Shown: piece by piece, positions 1 to 7,733 of the stretch
Layout of the letters: each line of letters opens with the position of its first letter
How positions within the stretch are numbered: the first letter of the stretch is position 1
Origin: Mesobacillus boroniphilus
GTDB taxonomy: Bacteria > Bacillota > Bacilli > Bacillales > Cytobacillaceae
Length of the DNA: 64,000 nucleotides
Reading direction: 5' to 3'
Assembly (NCBI RefSeq): GCF_018424685.1
Contig: NZ_QTKX01000001.1
Location: 1,116,001 to 1,180,000, forward strand
The notes under the pieces: model-generated
The model's input: the letters and a program-made list of their open reading frames with translations, nothing else
Told to the model about the DNA's origin: nothing
The model's database searches: none
Made by a program: the position numbers and the translations under genes

Positions 1-1
1 T

Positions 2-226
2 ACCTCTCATCAGTGCATTGATATGCTCAAGGACGACAATGGAACCAGCTACCTAAAGGTGCGAGAAGAGGATTGTGTCGGCTGTAACCTCTGCTCGATC
101 GTCTGCCCGGTTGATGGAGCGATCGACATGGTCGCGTTGAAGAGTGAGCTGCCGCCAATGACTTGGAATGAACGCCAGGCAGCACTTGGTGTGCTGGCTT
201 GCGGAGTGGATCCGGTTACAAAGTGA
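2..226 (+). CDS. preA: Dihydropyrimidine dehydrogenase catalytic subunit PreA, C-terminal end (partial)
   Basis: Only the last 74 codons are in the window; the frame is open to the left edge. The visible part carries a ferredoxin-type 4Fe-4S motif, CVGCNLCSIVCP, preceded by a TSHQCID stretch typical of the C-terminal iron-sulfur region of PreA/DPYD. The family reduces uracil and thymine to 5,6-dihydropyrimidines in the cytosol, with PreT passing electrons from NAD(P)H. The next gene is dihydropyrimidinase, the following pathway step, which supports the call. PreT and the flavin-binding barrel lie outside the window. Other ferredoxin-tailed dihydroorotate dehydrogenase-like proteins remain possible, but the context makes PreA much the best fit. 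Confidence 0.88.
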   Translation, partial: TSHQCIDMLKDDNGTSYLKVREEDCVGCNLCSIVCPVDGAIDMVALKSELPPMTWNERQAALGVLACGVDPVTK

Positions 227-231
227 TCCAT

Positions 232-460
232 TGCCTAAAGAATGCAGATGAGCTGGCGAAAAGGACTGAACCGTGATTTGAGTGCCTAAAGAGTGTTGGT
301 GAGATGGAGAAAGGTAACGAAACCAGGATTTGAGTACCCGAATAGTGCAGGTGAGCCAGAGAAAAGGAACGGTACCATGATTTCCTTGCCCGTATAGTGC
401 TCGAGAGTCAGCAAAAGGGAACGGAATCCGGATTCTGATGCCCGAAAACAGTCTCAAGGA
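232..460. repeat. Degenerate tandem repeat, about 52-bp period, 4.4 copies
   Basis: Between preA and the dihydropyrimidinase gene, units begin at 232, 283, 335, 387 and 439, so the period is 51-52 bp. Each begins near TGCCTAAAG or TGCCCGAA, carries a GAGAAAAGGAAC-like middle and ends near GGATTTGAG. Copies diverge by many substitutions but keep their spacing. An open frame on the minus strand (53-457) crosses the array and looks like a by-product of the periodicity. A second array with the same period is at 35421-35640. Confidence 0.8.
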
Positions 461-523
461 CCAATAATGAATATAACTGAGCTACTAATTCCCACTACAC
501 CTTTCTTTTGAGGAGGAAAATTG

Positions 524-1942
524 ATGAAAAAAGTGATAAAGAATGGAATCATCGTGACCGCAACGGATACATTCCAGGCGGATGTGTTGATTGAAAAAGG
601 TGTGATCAGCATGATTGCTGACAATATTGATGTCCAGGGGGCAGAGGTCGTTGATGCGACTGGATGCTATCTTTTCCCGGGCGGTGTTGACCCACATACT
701 CATTTTGAGATGCCTTTTGGAGGAACGGTTTCGAAGGATGATTTTGAAACAGGATCGATTGCAGCAGCCTTTGGCGGGACGACAACTGTCATTGATTTTT
801 GCTTGACTGAAAAAGGGGTCCCTTTGCAAAATGCCATCAATACCTGGCACGCAAAGTCGAAAGAGAAGTCGGTCATTGATTATGGCTTCCACTTGATGAT
901 TGGTGAAATCAATGACGCGGTCCTTAACCAGCTTCCTGCTGTCATTGATGAGGAGGGCATCACCTCATTCAAGGTTTTTATGGCGTATAAGAATGTGCTG
1001 CAGGCTGATGATGAAACGCTGTTTAAGACATTGCTGGCTGCTAAGGACCTGGGTGCCCTTGTCATGGTCCATGCAGAGAATGGCGATGTCATTGAGTATT
1101 TAACAAAGCAGGCACTGGCCGAGGGCAATACTGACCCGATTTACCATGCCCTAACGAGACCAGCTGAGGTGGAGGGAGAAGCAACTGAACGAGCCTCGAC
1201 TTTCACTGGACTTGCGAACTCCCAGCTTTATGTCGTTCACGTATCATGCGCAGATGCAGCCAGAAAAATTGCAGAAGCGAGGAATAAGGGGATTAATGTG
1301 TGGGGTGAAACGTGCCCGCAGTATTTGGTCTTAGATCAGTCGTATCTGGAAAAGCCAGACTTTGAAGGCGCAAAGTATGTTTGGTCACCGCCGCTGCGTG
1401 AAAAGTGGAACCAGGAAGTTCTTTGGAACGCGTTAAAGACTGGCCAGCTGCAAACAGTCGGCTCTGATCAATGCTCGTTCGATTTCAAAGGTCAAAAGGA
1501 GCTGGGTCGTGGTGACTTCTCTAAGATCCCAAATGGAGGGCCAATTGTCGAAGACCGCGTATCGATTCTTTTCTCTGAGGGTGTGCTGAAGGGAAGAATT
1601 TCACTCAACCAATTTGTTGATGTCACCTCTACAAGGGCGGCAAAGCTGTTCGGCCTGTATCCAAAGAAAGGAACGATTTCTGTTGGAGCGGATGCTGACA
1701 TCGTGGTATTTGATCCAACTGTGGAGAGGACAATTTCGGCTGAGACCCATCATATGGCAGTTGATTATAGTGCGTTTGAAGGAATGAAGGTCACGGGTGA
1801 GCCTGTATCGGTGCTATCTCGTGGAGAATTCGTCATTCGGGATAAAACCTTCGTTGGAAAGCCAGGTGCAGGCCAGTACCTGAAGCGCGCTAAATATGGA
1901 GAAAACCAAGCGAATCTTACGAAGGAATCTCTCACTCTATAA
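524..1942 (+). CDS. hydA: Dihydropyrimidinase / D-hydantoinase
   Basis: A 472-residue cytosolic zinc amidohydrolase that opens the dihydrouracil or dihydrothymine ring to the N-carbamoyl-beta-amino acid. Family metal ligands are all visible: His58 and His60 in GGVDPHTHFEMPF, the carbamylated-lysine candidate Lys150 in SFKVFMAYKN, His183 in MVHAENGD, His239 in YVVHVSCADA and Asp315 in GSDQCSFDF. The length is normal for the family. ATG 524 is preferred over TTG 521 because AGGAGG at 511-516 then sits 7 bases upstream. It follows preA, and the next genes encode a nucleobase-type permease, so pyrimidine rather than hydantoin salvage is the likely role. Confidence 0.95.
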   Translation: MKKVIKNGIIVTATDTFQADVLIEKGVISMIADNIDVQGAEVVDATGCYLFPGGVDPHTHFEMPFGGTVSKDDFETGSIAAAFGGTTTVIDFCLTEKGVPLQNAINTWHAKSKEKSVIDYGFHLMIGEINDAVLNQLPAVIDEEGITSFKVFMAYKNVLQADDETLFKTLLAAKDLGALVMVHAENGDVIEYLTKQALAEGNTDPIYHALTRPAEVEGEATERASTFTGLANSQLYVVHVSCADAARKIAEARNKGINVWGETCPQYLVLDQSYLEKPDFEGAKYVWSPPLREKWNQEVLWNALKTGQLQTVGSDQCSFDFKGQKELGRGDFSKIPNGGPIVEDRVSILFSEGVLKGRISLNQFVDVTSTRAAKLFGLYPKKGTISVGADADIVVFDPTVERTISAETHHMAVDYSAFEGMKVTGEPVSVLSRGEFVIRDKTFVGKPGAGQYLKRAKYGENQANLTKESLTL

Positions 1943-1995
1943 CTCGCAAGACACCCTGCAATAAATTTTTACTATCTCATACCAGCCAGTTCTAC

Positions 1996-2032
1996 TAACC
2001 GCAGCGAGGGGGGATTCTCTCGCTGCTGGTTA
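1996..2032 (+). terminator. Strong GC hairpin, terminator-like, weak T tract
   Basis: GCAGCGAG at 2001-2008 pairs with CTCGCTGC, extended by AACC/GGTT with one bulged base. Only a mixed AT tail follows, so it may terminate the preA-hydA message inefficiently or act as a processing or attenuation hairpin ahead of the permease. Confidence 0.5.
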
Positions 2033-2070
2033 TTCTATTATAGATCCTGTCGCTGTTAAAGGAGGTGTAC

Positions 2071-2157
2071 TTGAAGAATAATCATGAATTGGTTGATATC
2101 CCTTTGACTTTTGAATTCAGAAAATTAAGTAAATTTTACGTGGGGGTGTCTGAATGA
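2071..2157 (+). CDS. Possible 28-residue leader peptide coupled to the permease gene
   Basis: A TTG start at 2071 stands just behind the near-perfect ribosome binding site AAAGGAGGTG (2058-2067). It opens a 28-codon frame whose TGA (2155-2157) overlaps the ATG of the permease gene in an ATGA arrangement. The peptide starts MKNNHELVD and ends FYVGVSE; it has no recognised domain and no membrane segment. The ribosome binding site and the stop/start overlap suggest translation and translational coupling, but neither shows that the peptide itself matters. It may be only a device to load ribosomes. No homologue is known to me. Confidence 0.35.
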   Translation: MKNNHELVDIPLTFEFRKLSKFYVGVSE

Positions 2158-3629
2158 GTAAAAAAGATAGTTACTTAAAGTCGCCTGACTTATTGCCAAT
2201 CTCCCATGGCGACAGGAAAATTAGTGCCTTTGGTTTTGCAGTTATCTGGGTTGGCATGGCAGTTGTTTTGGCTGCGTTTGCGATTGGCGGCTCCGGGATC
2301 CAAAGCTTGCCTCTAGGCTGGGTGATCGTGGCTACGCTAGTTGGTTCAGTGGCAATTGGCATTTTCATGACAATCATCGGGGATATCGGTGTTGAACACG
2401 GACTATCGTTTCCCGTCTATATGCGGGCACCATTTGGGACGTTCGGGACTCATATACCATCGCTGGTCCGCGGAATCACTGCTTCCTGCTGGTTTGGAAT
2501 CAACACTTATTTCGGAGCAACAGCCATTAATGGAATCTTGAATTTATTGTATGGCTTTGATAACTGGTTCATCTGCTTCGTATTGTTCGCAACGGTACAG
2601 CTGGTGAATACTGCGCTCGGCATCAAGGCGGTTGAGCGTTTCGCCGACCTGGCAGCGCCAATCATCATCATTATTTCTTCCTGGATGTACGTTGCATTGT
2701 CAGATAAAGCACTGGCTGAAGGAAGAGATATTTGGGTATGGGTGGAAAGTCCGGTGACAGGAGGGGCCGCGTTTACAGCCTTCATGGTTGTAGTCATGGC
2801 CAATATGGGATTCTGGGCAACACTTGCTGCAGATATGCCATCATTATCGAGATTTTTCAAAGCGCCAAAAAATGAACGAAACTGGCTTAAGCGCAATAAA
2901 GCACAAATCGCCGGCAGTATCGTCGCAATGCCGCTTGTCAATACATTCATGGTTATCATCGGTGCCGTTTCTTATGTGGCCGTCCTGAATTATGATCCTG
3001 TTGTCGGTCTCCAGCAGGCGGCAAGCGGTTTTATTTTAGGCGTGCTATTGCTGATGATTGTGCTGGCGCAATGGTCAACCAATACTTCCGCCAATGTCAT
3101 TCCTGCCGCAACGATTTTCTCCAATGTCGGCGGTCCAAAGATTCCTTTCTGGGTGGGGGTAATCATGGCCGGTGTTGTTGGGATCTTAGTCCAGCCATGG
3201 AGTCTTTTTGGCATTATCATTCCGGCCTTGCTAGTCATCGGCGGAATCTTGTCGGCAATCGTTGGGATCTTGTTCACGGATTATTACATCCTTCGTAAGA
3301 GGCGTGTAAATGTCCAGGATCTGTATGAGGAGCATGGACAATTCAGATACATGAATGGCTTCAACATGGCAGGATTGATTGCATGGGTTGTCGGCGGGGC
3401 TGCTGCTTATCTGATGCCATCCTACTCGTTCCTTGTTGGCTTTGCCGTTGGGGGAATTGCCTACTATGTACTGGCCAAATATTGGTGGTTTGAGAAATAC
3501 AAGCAGGCTGAAATCGAGGATCCAAGTGATGAAAAATACCTCGGTATAACAGTGGGCCGTGATTGGACCATCGACGAAGGTGTTGAAAGCGCCGTAGTTC
3601 CCGAAGCGACGAATCCTATTAACACTTAA
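2154..3629 (+). CDS. NCS1-family nucleobase permease (uracil/allantoin type)
   Basis: A 491-residue polytopic membrane protein with about 12 hydrophobic segments. The N-terminal region (SPDLLPISHGDRKISAFGF) and the GVEHGLSFPVYMRAPFGTFG segment are characteristic of NCS1 transporters such as PucI, Mhp1 and FurD-type permeases. These import uracil, allantoin, hydantoins or cytosine with protons or sodium. The position after dihydropyrimidinase favours a pyrimidine or dihydropyrimidine/hydantoin substrate; specificity cannot be fixed from sequence alone. The ATG at 2154 has a GGGGGTG site at 2142-2148 and overlaps a small upstream frame. Confidence 0.9.
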   Translation: MSKKDSYLKSPDLLPISHGDRKISAFGFAVIWVGMAVVLAAFAIGGSGIQSLPLGWVIVATLVGSVAIGIFMTIIGDIGVEHGLSFPVYMRAPFGTFGTHIPSLVRGITASCWFGINTYFGATAINGILNLLYGFDNWFICFVLFATVQLVNTALGIKAVERFADLAAPIIIIISSWMYVALSDKALAEGRDIWVWVESPVTGGAAFTAFMVVVMANMGFWATLAADMPSLSRFFKAPKNERNWLKRNKAQIAGSIVAMPLVNTFMVIIGAVSYVAVLNYDPVVGLQQAASGFILGVLLLMIVLAQWSTNTSANVIPAATIFSNVGGPKIPFWVGVIMAGVVGILVQPWSLFGIIIPALLVIGGILSAIVGILFTDYYILRKRRVNVQDLYEEHGQFRYMNGFNMAGLIAWVVGGAAAYLMPSYSFLVGFAVGGIAYYVLAKYWWFEKYKQAEIEDPSDEKYLGITVGRDWTIDEGVESAVVPEATNPINT

Positions 3630-3649
3630 ACGGAAGGAGCGTGCAATCT

Positions 3650-3865
3650 TTGTCAGAGTACCAGGATTTTTTACAGGAGAGAGACCGGCTTGATTTTATG
3701 GTTCAGCAAGGGTACAGAATCAAAAAAGTAACCGAGAATTTAAGCGGGGCTTTTGTAGAGTTTGAAAATGGCGAGGGCGAGAATGAAACGCTGAAGATCC
3801 TTACTCCGGATGCGCGAAAGTATTTTTCAGTCCTTTTATTGAAGCAGCAAAAGGCAGGAGCCTAA
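3650..3865 (+). CDS. Small conserved-looking protein of unknown function in the pyrimidine operon
   Basis: A 71-residue soluble, charged protein (starts MSEYQDFLQERDRLD) with no domain I recognise. TTG 3650 is chosen because GGAAGGAG at 3632-3639 stands 10 bases upstream; GTG 3641 would be too close. It lies 20 bp after the permease stop and 21 bp before the next small gene, all on one strand, so it is probably co-transcribed with the pyrimidine genes. Acidic and aromatic residues alternate without cysteines or transmembrane segments. Whether it is a regulator, an enzyme accessory or unrelated cannot be said. Confidence 0.7.
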   Translation: MSEYQDFLQERDRLDFMVQQGYRIKKVTENLSGAFVEFENGEGENETLKILTPDARKYFSVLLLKQQKAGA

Positions 3866-3886
3866 AATGGAATGGAAGGTTGAGCA

Positions 3887-4114
3887 ATGGAATATGTTTT
3901 AAGGTGCCGGGACAATGTTTTTCCTTGTGAAGTGACAATCGATGACGACAATGGCCGGTACATGATCAAGAAAGCAGATTCAAGTGGCGAGGTGTTCAAC
4001 TCTTCGGCCGAGTTGGTTCATTGGATTTTAGACAATTGGGAGATCGAAGATTTTTATGATCAAATGCAGTTTGAACAAATGCTCCGTGAGATACAGGAAG
4101 GACACATTGCATAA
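3887..4114 (+). CDS. Small acidic protein of unknown function
   Basis: A 75-residue acidic protein, starting MEYVLRCRDNVFPCEV, with two cysteines near the N-terminus (positions 7 and 14) and a C-terminal acidic, aromatic half (NWEIEDFYDQMQFEQML). No family is recognised. An AAGG element lies about 10 bases before the ATG. It is the last gene before a strong terminator, so it ends the pyrimidine operon. Its position beside another unknown small gene suggests a shared accessory role, but that is inference only. Confidence 0.7.
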   Translation: MEYVLRCRDNVFPCEVTIDDDNGRYMIKKADSSGEVFNSSAELVHWILDNWEIEDFYDQMQFEQMLREIQEGHIA

Positions 4115-4130
4115 TTTACGTATGGTGTAG

Positions 4131-4160
4131 GAGGACTTTTACAGAAGAGTCCTCTTTTTT
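4131..4160 (+). terminator. Rho-independent terminator
   Basis: GAGGACT at 4131-4137 pairs with AGTCCTC ending at 4154, followed by six T. It closes the preA-hydA-permease-small protein transcription unit. Confidence 0.85.
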
Positions 4161-4169
4161 ATTCATTTT

Positions 4170-4664
4170 CTATTGATAAGACAGTTCCCGAAGCTTCTTT
4201 TTGAAAAAATGGAACACTAAAATTAATGCAAGAGCTGCCAGCGGATAAACGGGAATGGAATAGTAAAACTTCCAGCCGGTATAAATCAACGCTTTATTTT
4301 TAACACATATCCACTCGTAAAATAGAGAAAAAACTGTCCATGCAAAAATGTACCAAACCGTCTTCTTCCCATTTAGTTCGAATTTGTCGTATATATACAA
4401 GAACAATAACGATGAACATGGATACATTAAAAAATGGAATAATGCTCCAGAAAGCTCGTAGGTTGGGTTGTCTCCAAAATAATAAACTTTAAAAGGAGTC
4501 GCAATCAAAAAGTAGTCAATGCTGGAAACCAGGAAAATGTTATACATCCAAATTAAAATGACAAGTACTGGAGAAAAATATTTACGAATAGGCAAGTACA
4601 AAAATAAAGCCGTAAACGAAGAAATGATAAAGAACCATTCATTCCAGTCAAACGTTACATTCAT
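4170..4664 (-). CDS. Multi-pass membrane protein, CBO0543-like family
   Basis: A 164-residue, very hydrophobic protein with about five transmembrane segments. The start is set at 4664 because that ATG overlaps the stop of the upstream partner (ATGA) and follows a GAGGTGG site; the frame is open further upstream inside the partner gene, but with no ribosome binding site. Motifs such as YLPIRKYFSPV and ALFHFLMYPCSSLLFLYIYD resemble the uncharacterised CBO0543 family common in Bacillaceae. Function unknown. It forms a translationally coupled pair with the gene at 4661-5134, which suggests a two-subunit membrane complex. Confidence 0.75.
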   Translation of the reverse strand: MNVTFDWNEWFFIISSFTALFLYLPIRKYFSPVLVILIWMYNIFLVSSIDYFLIATPFKVYYFGDNPTYELSGALFHFLMYPCSSLLFLYIYDKFELNGKKTVWYIFAWTVFSLFYEWICVKNKALIYTGWKFYYSIPVYPLAALALILVFHFFKKKLRELSYQ

Positions 4665-5134
4665 TTGTCTTCGCCACCTCGATATAATAAAATGCGAAAT
4701 ATCTTCATAAAACCAATCAGCAATAGCAACCCGGAAAACCAGATCGCTGGTGACCACCATAACTGCCAATTCCTATGAATCAAAACACCTAAAAAGTGAT
4801 TCAGCCATTCTATATTGGTTAAAATAGCCACAAATACCGTCATCAACAAAAATTTCTTAACCAAATTATTCGCTGTTAAATAATAATCTAAAAATAACAC
4901 CATGATTAAAGGGTAGAGATTGATTCGGCTGATGAAATGCGAAAACTCAAAAGACAGTTTTTCAGGAATATAGAGATTTTTAAAATTCATATAGAACAAG
5001 GCAGAGAAGTTTTGGGCCACATAAGAAGCAAGAAACCAATATGCTATTATTTCAAGGATGTGCAGCTGCTTCTTTTTCCTCATAAAAAAAATAATAGCAA
5101 TTCCGTTCATCAATATATAAATGAATAAAACCAT
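4661..5134 (-). CDS. Multi-pass membrane protein, partner of the downstream CBO0543-like gene
   Basis: A 157-residue membrane protein with about five hydrophobic segments and a basic MRKKKQ loop after the first. AGAGGAG lies eight bases before the ATG. Its TGA overlaps the next gene's ATG, so the two are translated together. It resembles the same Bacillaceae family of uncharacterised membrane proteins (CBO0543-like) and may be a paralogue of its neighbour; the NLYPLIMVLFLDYYLTANN region lines up loosely with the partner's SSIDYFLIATPF region. The pair runs opposite to the flanking pyrimidine genes and is probably unrelated to them. Confidence 0.75.
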   Translation of the reverse strand: MVLFIYILMNGIAIIFFMRKKKQLHILEIIAYWFLASYVAQNFSALFYMNFKNLYIPEKLSFEFSHFISRINLYPLIMVLFLDYYLTANNLVKKFLLMTVFVAILTNIEWLNHFLGVLIHRNWQLWWSPAIWFSGLLLLIGFMKIFRILLYRGGEDK

Positions 5135-5398
5135 TGCATGATCTCCTCTAGTTGCTGGCTCGATGAGTGCCGTTATTTTATTATTCTTCCCAAGGGCTAT
5201 TTTATAATGAATAAATTCTTAAAAGTTTTCGATTTGCGAACTATTTAAGTCTCATGTATTCTCCGTCTTCAACGAGGTTGAAAATTTATGTCCGTAAAAT
5301 TGTTCATTTGAATTATTCGAAATATACAGAAAACGACACAAATTGCATTTTGGTTCTTTTATAGTAGGGGATATCCTAATTAAAAAGGAGATTTTGCT

Positions 5399-7018
5399 TT
5401 GAAATCTTATATCTCAGTAAAAGACCTTTTGCAAAGAAAGCACTTCGAAAATATTGAAGTTGTCGCTGGGCATGATGGACTGGCCAGGATTGTTAAATGG
5501 GTTCATGTTGTTGATGTGACGAAGATCAGGAATCTTTTGAATGGAAATGAACTGATTTTATCGACAGGCCTTGCCTGGAAGGAGGACAAAGTGTCATTCC
5601 TTTCGGTTGTCGAGCAGTTAATTGAATCGCAAGCAGCGGGACTATGTATTGAAATAGGTACTTATTCATCTTATTTGCCGCAGGAAATCATTGATCTTGC
5701 CAACGGGCATCATTTCCCGATCATCCTCTTTAAGCAAGAGGTCCCGTTTGTCGAAATAACCCAGGATATCCATACTCTCCTTATCAATCACCAATATCAA
5801 ATGATTTCAGACTTAGAAGGCTATTCACAGGCCTTGAATAAGAAGCTTTTAACGATTGAAGATCATAATGAAATCCTCACTTTTATCCATCAATATTTAA
5901 ATATTCAAGTCGTCACAATCTTTGGCAATCATGATATTCAATTCACGCCGAAAGTAAGCGCGAAGGAACAGGATGAACTATTAAACATCATTGAGAATCA
6001 CGCATTGGCTTCCCCCTCTCCTGTAGTTGCAAGCATGCCGATTCAACTGCTTGGTGACAGCAAAGCGGAGCTGATTATCCTTTCCAGGGACAGGCAAATC
6101 ACTGACTTTGACCAGCTGATCCTCGACCGGACGGCTACAGCACTCGCCCAGTTTCTTTTACGGAAGCATTATGTCGAGGAAAAGAGGCACGCGGAAGAAA
6201 CGGAATGGCTGATGAGCTGGCTTGAGGGTGAGTATAGTGAGGAGTCCATTCAGGAATATCTTGCATATCATACACCTGCGGTTAAACCAAAGGGGGCTTT
6301 TGTCTGCTTGTGCAGGCTGGACCCATTTGAGCATTATTCCAACGTTGACTTAACATATTTTAAGCTCTATACGAGGACGGTTTTTGAGCAGCAAGGCTTC
6401 ACTCTGTTTTCAATAGAAAAAAGAGACTATTTAATCTTTATTTTTCTCAATAAAAGGAACACTGGAACCTGGAAGCAGCGAATGAAAGAAGGAATCCAAA
6501 AACTCCTGCAAAATGACACTAAAATCGCCAAAAACAAATCAACGCCAGTTCTCGGAATCGGAAAGTATGTGGAGGAGTTAAAGAATATTCCTTTCAGTTA
6601 CCAAACTGCCATGGAAACAATCCGGATCCAGAAACGCTGCAGCCAGCATGAGGGCAGTTACTTTTACGACGACTTACATATTTTCAGGCTCATTTCCCAT
6701 CTCCACAAGCATCTGGATTTGAAGGAAATTATCGATGAATATCTAGAGCCGGTGATCAACTATGATAAAAAATACAACGGAAAGCTGATGGAAACGCTGA
6801 AAACGTATTTGGCGTGCAATGGCTCAAAGCAGGAAACCGCGAAGCGCCTTTATGTAGTCCGTCAAACGCTATACCACCGGATTGAAAAACTAGAAAAACT
6901 GCTCGGAAAGGATTTTATGAACCATGAAAAGCGGCTCGCGATCGAATTCATGCTGCATTCCTATGAATTCTTGCTGTCCTCCAAGCAGGTAAAAGGGGCC
7001 GAACAGGAATCATTGTAG
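5399..7018 (+). CDS. PucR-family transcriptional activator
   Basis: A 539-residue regulator. Residues about 1-125 match the N-terminal PucR domain, the middle resembles a GGDEF-like CdaR region, and the C-terminus (about 465-515) holds the PucR-type helix-turn-helix, with ETAKRLYVVRQTLYHRIEKL as the DNA-binding core. TTG 5399 follows AAGGAG at 5385-5390 by eight bases. B. subtilis PucR activates purine catabolism, and related proteins sit beside pyrimidine, hydantoin and amino-acid catabolic genes. With preA, hydA and NCS1 on one side and the semialdehyde dehydrogenase, transaminase and ureidopropionase on the other, it is the obvious candidate regulator. Its effector is unknown. Confidence 0.9.
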   Translation: MKSYISVKDLLQRKHFENIEVVAGHDGLARIVKWVHVVDVTKIRNLLNGNELILSTGLAWKEDKVSFLSVVEQLIESQAAGLCIEIGTYSSYLPQEIIDLANGHHFPIILFKQEVPFVEITQDIHTLLINHQYQMISDLEGYSQALNKKLLTIEDHNEILTFIHQYLNIQVVTIFGNHDIQFTPKVSAKEQDELLNIIENHALASPSPVVASMPIQLLGDSKAELIILSRDRQITDFDQLILDRTATALAQFLLRKHYVEEKRHAEETEWLMSWLEGEYSEESIQEYLAYHTPAVKPKGAFVCLCRLDPFEHYSNVDLTYFKLYTRTVFEQQGFTLFSIEKRDYLIFIFLNKRNTGTWKQRMKEGIQKLLQNDTKIAKNKSTPVLGIGKYVEELKNIPFSYQTAMETIRIQKRCSQHEGSYFYDDLHIFRLISHLHKHLDLKEIIDEYLEPVINYDKKYNGKLMETLKTYLACNGSKQETAKRLYVVRQTLYHRIEKLEKLLGKDFMNHEKRLAIEFMLHSYEFLLSSKQVKGAEQESL

Positions 7019-7183
7019 GTTATGTAGGATGGGTCTTTCCAGCCTTTTGAGGAAAAGAAGTGATTTCCTAAGTTTTTTTTGGTTTGTTAGTTTTACAGCT
7101 GTAAATTGCCGTTAGATACTTGTAACGTTTTATTTTTATAAGGATGATTGGGCTTTGCTAAGAGGTGCAAAGACAAAAATAAG

Positions 7184-7216
7184 GAGTCTGATTTAGCTAT
7201 TAAATCAGACTCTTTT
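7184..7216 (+). terminator. Rho-independent terminator downstream of the PucR gene
   Basis: GAGTCTGATTT at 7184-7194 pairs with AAATCAGACTC at 7202-7212, with a seven-base loop and a TTTT tail. The stem is perfect over 11 bp. It lies about 165 bp after the PucR stop codon. Confidence 0.85.
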
Positions 7217-7285
7217 GATGCTTTCACTCTTAGATGTATTCGTCTCGATTTGCTTTCTCAATATTGAACCTAACATAACAATCGT

Positions 7286-7307
7286 ATATTGTTGTATTCA
7301 GCAATAT
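7286..7307. promoter_or_regulatory. Candidate ArsR-family operator (inverted repeat)
   Basis: ATATTGTTG and CAGCAATAT form 9-bp arms with one mismatch around a 4-bp centre, 50 bp before the ArsR start. ArsR/SmtB repressors usually bind such AT-rich dyads at their own promoter, so autoregulation is likely. Confidence 0.5.
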
Positions 7308-7356
7308 GGTTCATCAACTTAAACCATTAAACTGATTATTGGAGGCATTTTACTGA

Positions 7357-7707
7357 ATGAATAAACAGGACCAACTAAAATTGATCAAAGAGGATTTTTT
7401 AAATTGTCAAAAAGTACTATTGGCAATTGGTGATGAAACACGTCAATCGATCTTGTTAGTCCTAATGGGGACGGATTGTCAAACAGGATTACGTGTGGGC
7501 GAAATCACTGAACAAACACATCTTTCTCGACCTGCTGTATCCCATCACCTTAAGGTTTTACGAGATGCCGGTGTTATTTTAATGCGTAAAGAAGGTACAA
7601 AAAACTTTTATTATATTAATGTACGTACAGAATTAGGTTTATTAAGAACGCTTGTGTTAGATATTGATAAGTTCATGCAGAACTTTTATTCAAATGATGG
7701 AATATAA
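7357..7707 (+). CDS. ArsR/SmtB-family winged-helix regulator
   Basis: A 116-residue DNA-binding protein. Residues about 20-95 form the ArsR winged helix, with the recognition helix in HLSRPAVSHHLKVLRDAG and the wing in MRKEGTKNFYYIN. There is no CxC metal motif of the ArsR or CadC kind, so it probably senses something other than arsenic or cadmium, perhaps redox state or a small molecule. GGAGG lies 11 bases upstream of the ATG. It is 26 bp from the oxidoreductase gene that follows and likely controls it. The pair stands at the left end of the accessory block. Confidence 0.9.
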   Translation: MNKQDQLKLIKEDFLNCQKVLLAIGDETRQSILLVLMGTDCQTGLRVGEITEQTHLSRPAVSHHLKVLRDAGVILMRKEGTKNFYYINVRTELGLLRTLVLDIDKFMQNFYSNDGI

Positions 7708-7733
7708 ACAGACATAATTTGGAGGTATAGGCT

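Larger units (their letters stand above)
7019..7356. other. 338-bp intergenic region: terminator then ArsR promoter/operator
   Basis: It contains a terminator hairpin at 7184-7216 and an inverted repeat at 7286-7307 just before the ArsR gene. Nothing else is recognised. It marks the left edge of the AT-rich accessory block and holds no copy of the 35-bp palindrome found further right. Confidence 0.6.

Noticed and set aside
53..457. 134-codon minus-strand frame across preA and the first tandem repeat
   Set aside because: It reads through the 52-bp repeats and overlaps preA on the other strand; there is no ribosome binding site and no recognisable protein.
5343..5365. TTGCAT and TATAGT as promoter of the PucR gene
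   Set aside because: The spacer would be only 11 bp, too short for a sigma-A promoter.
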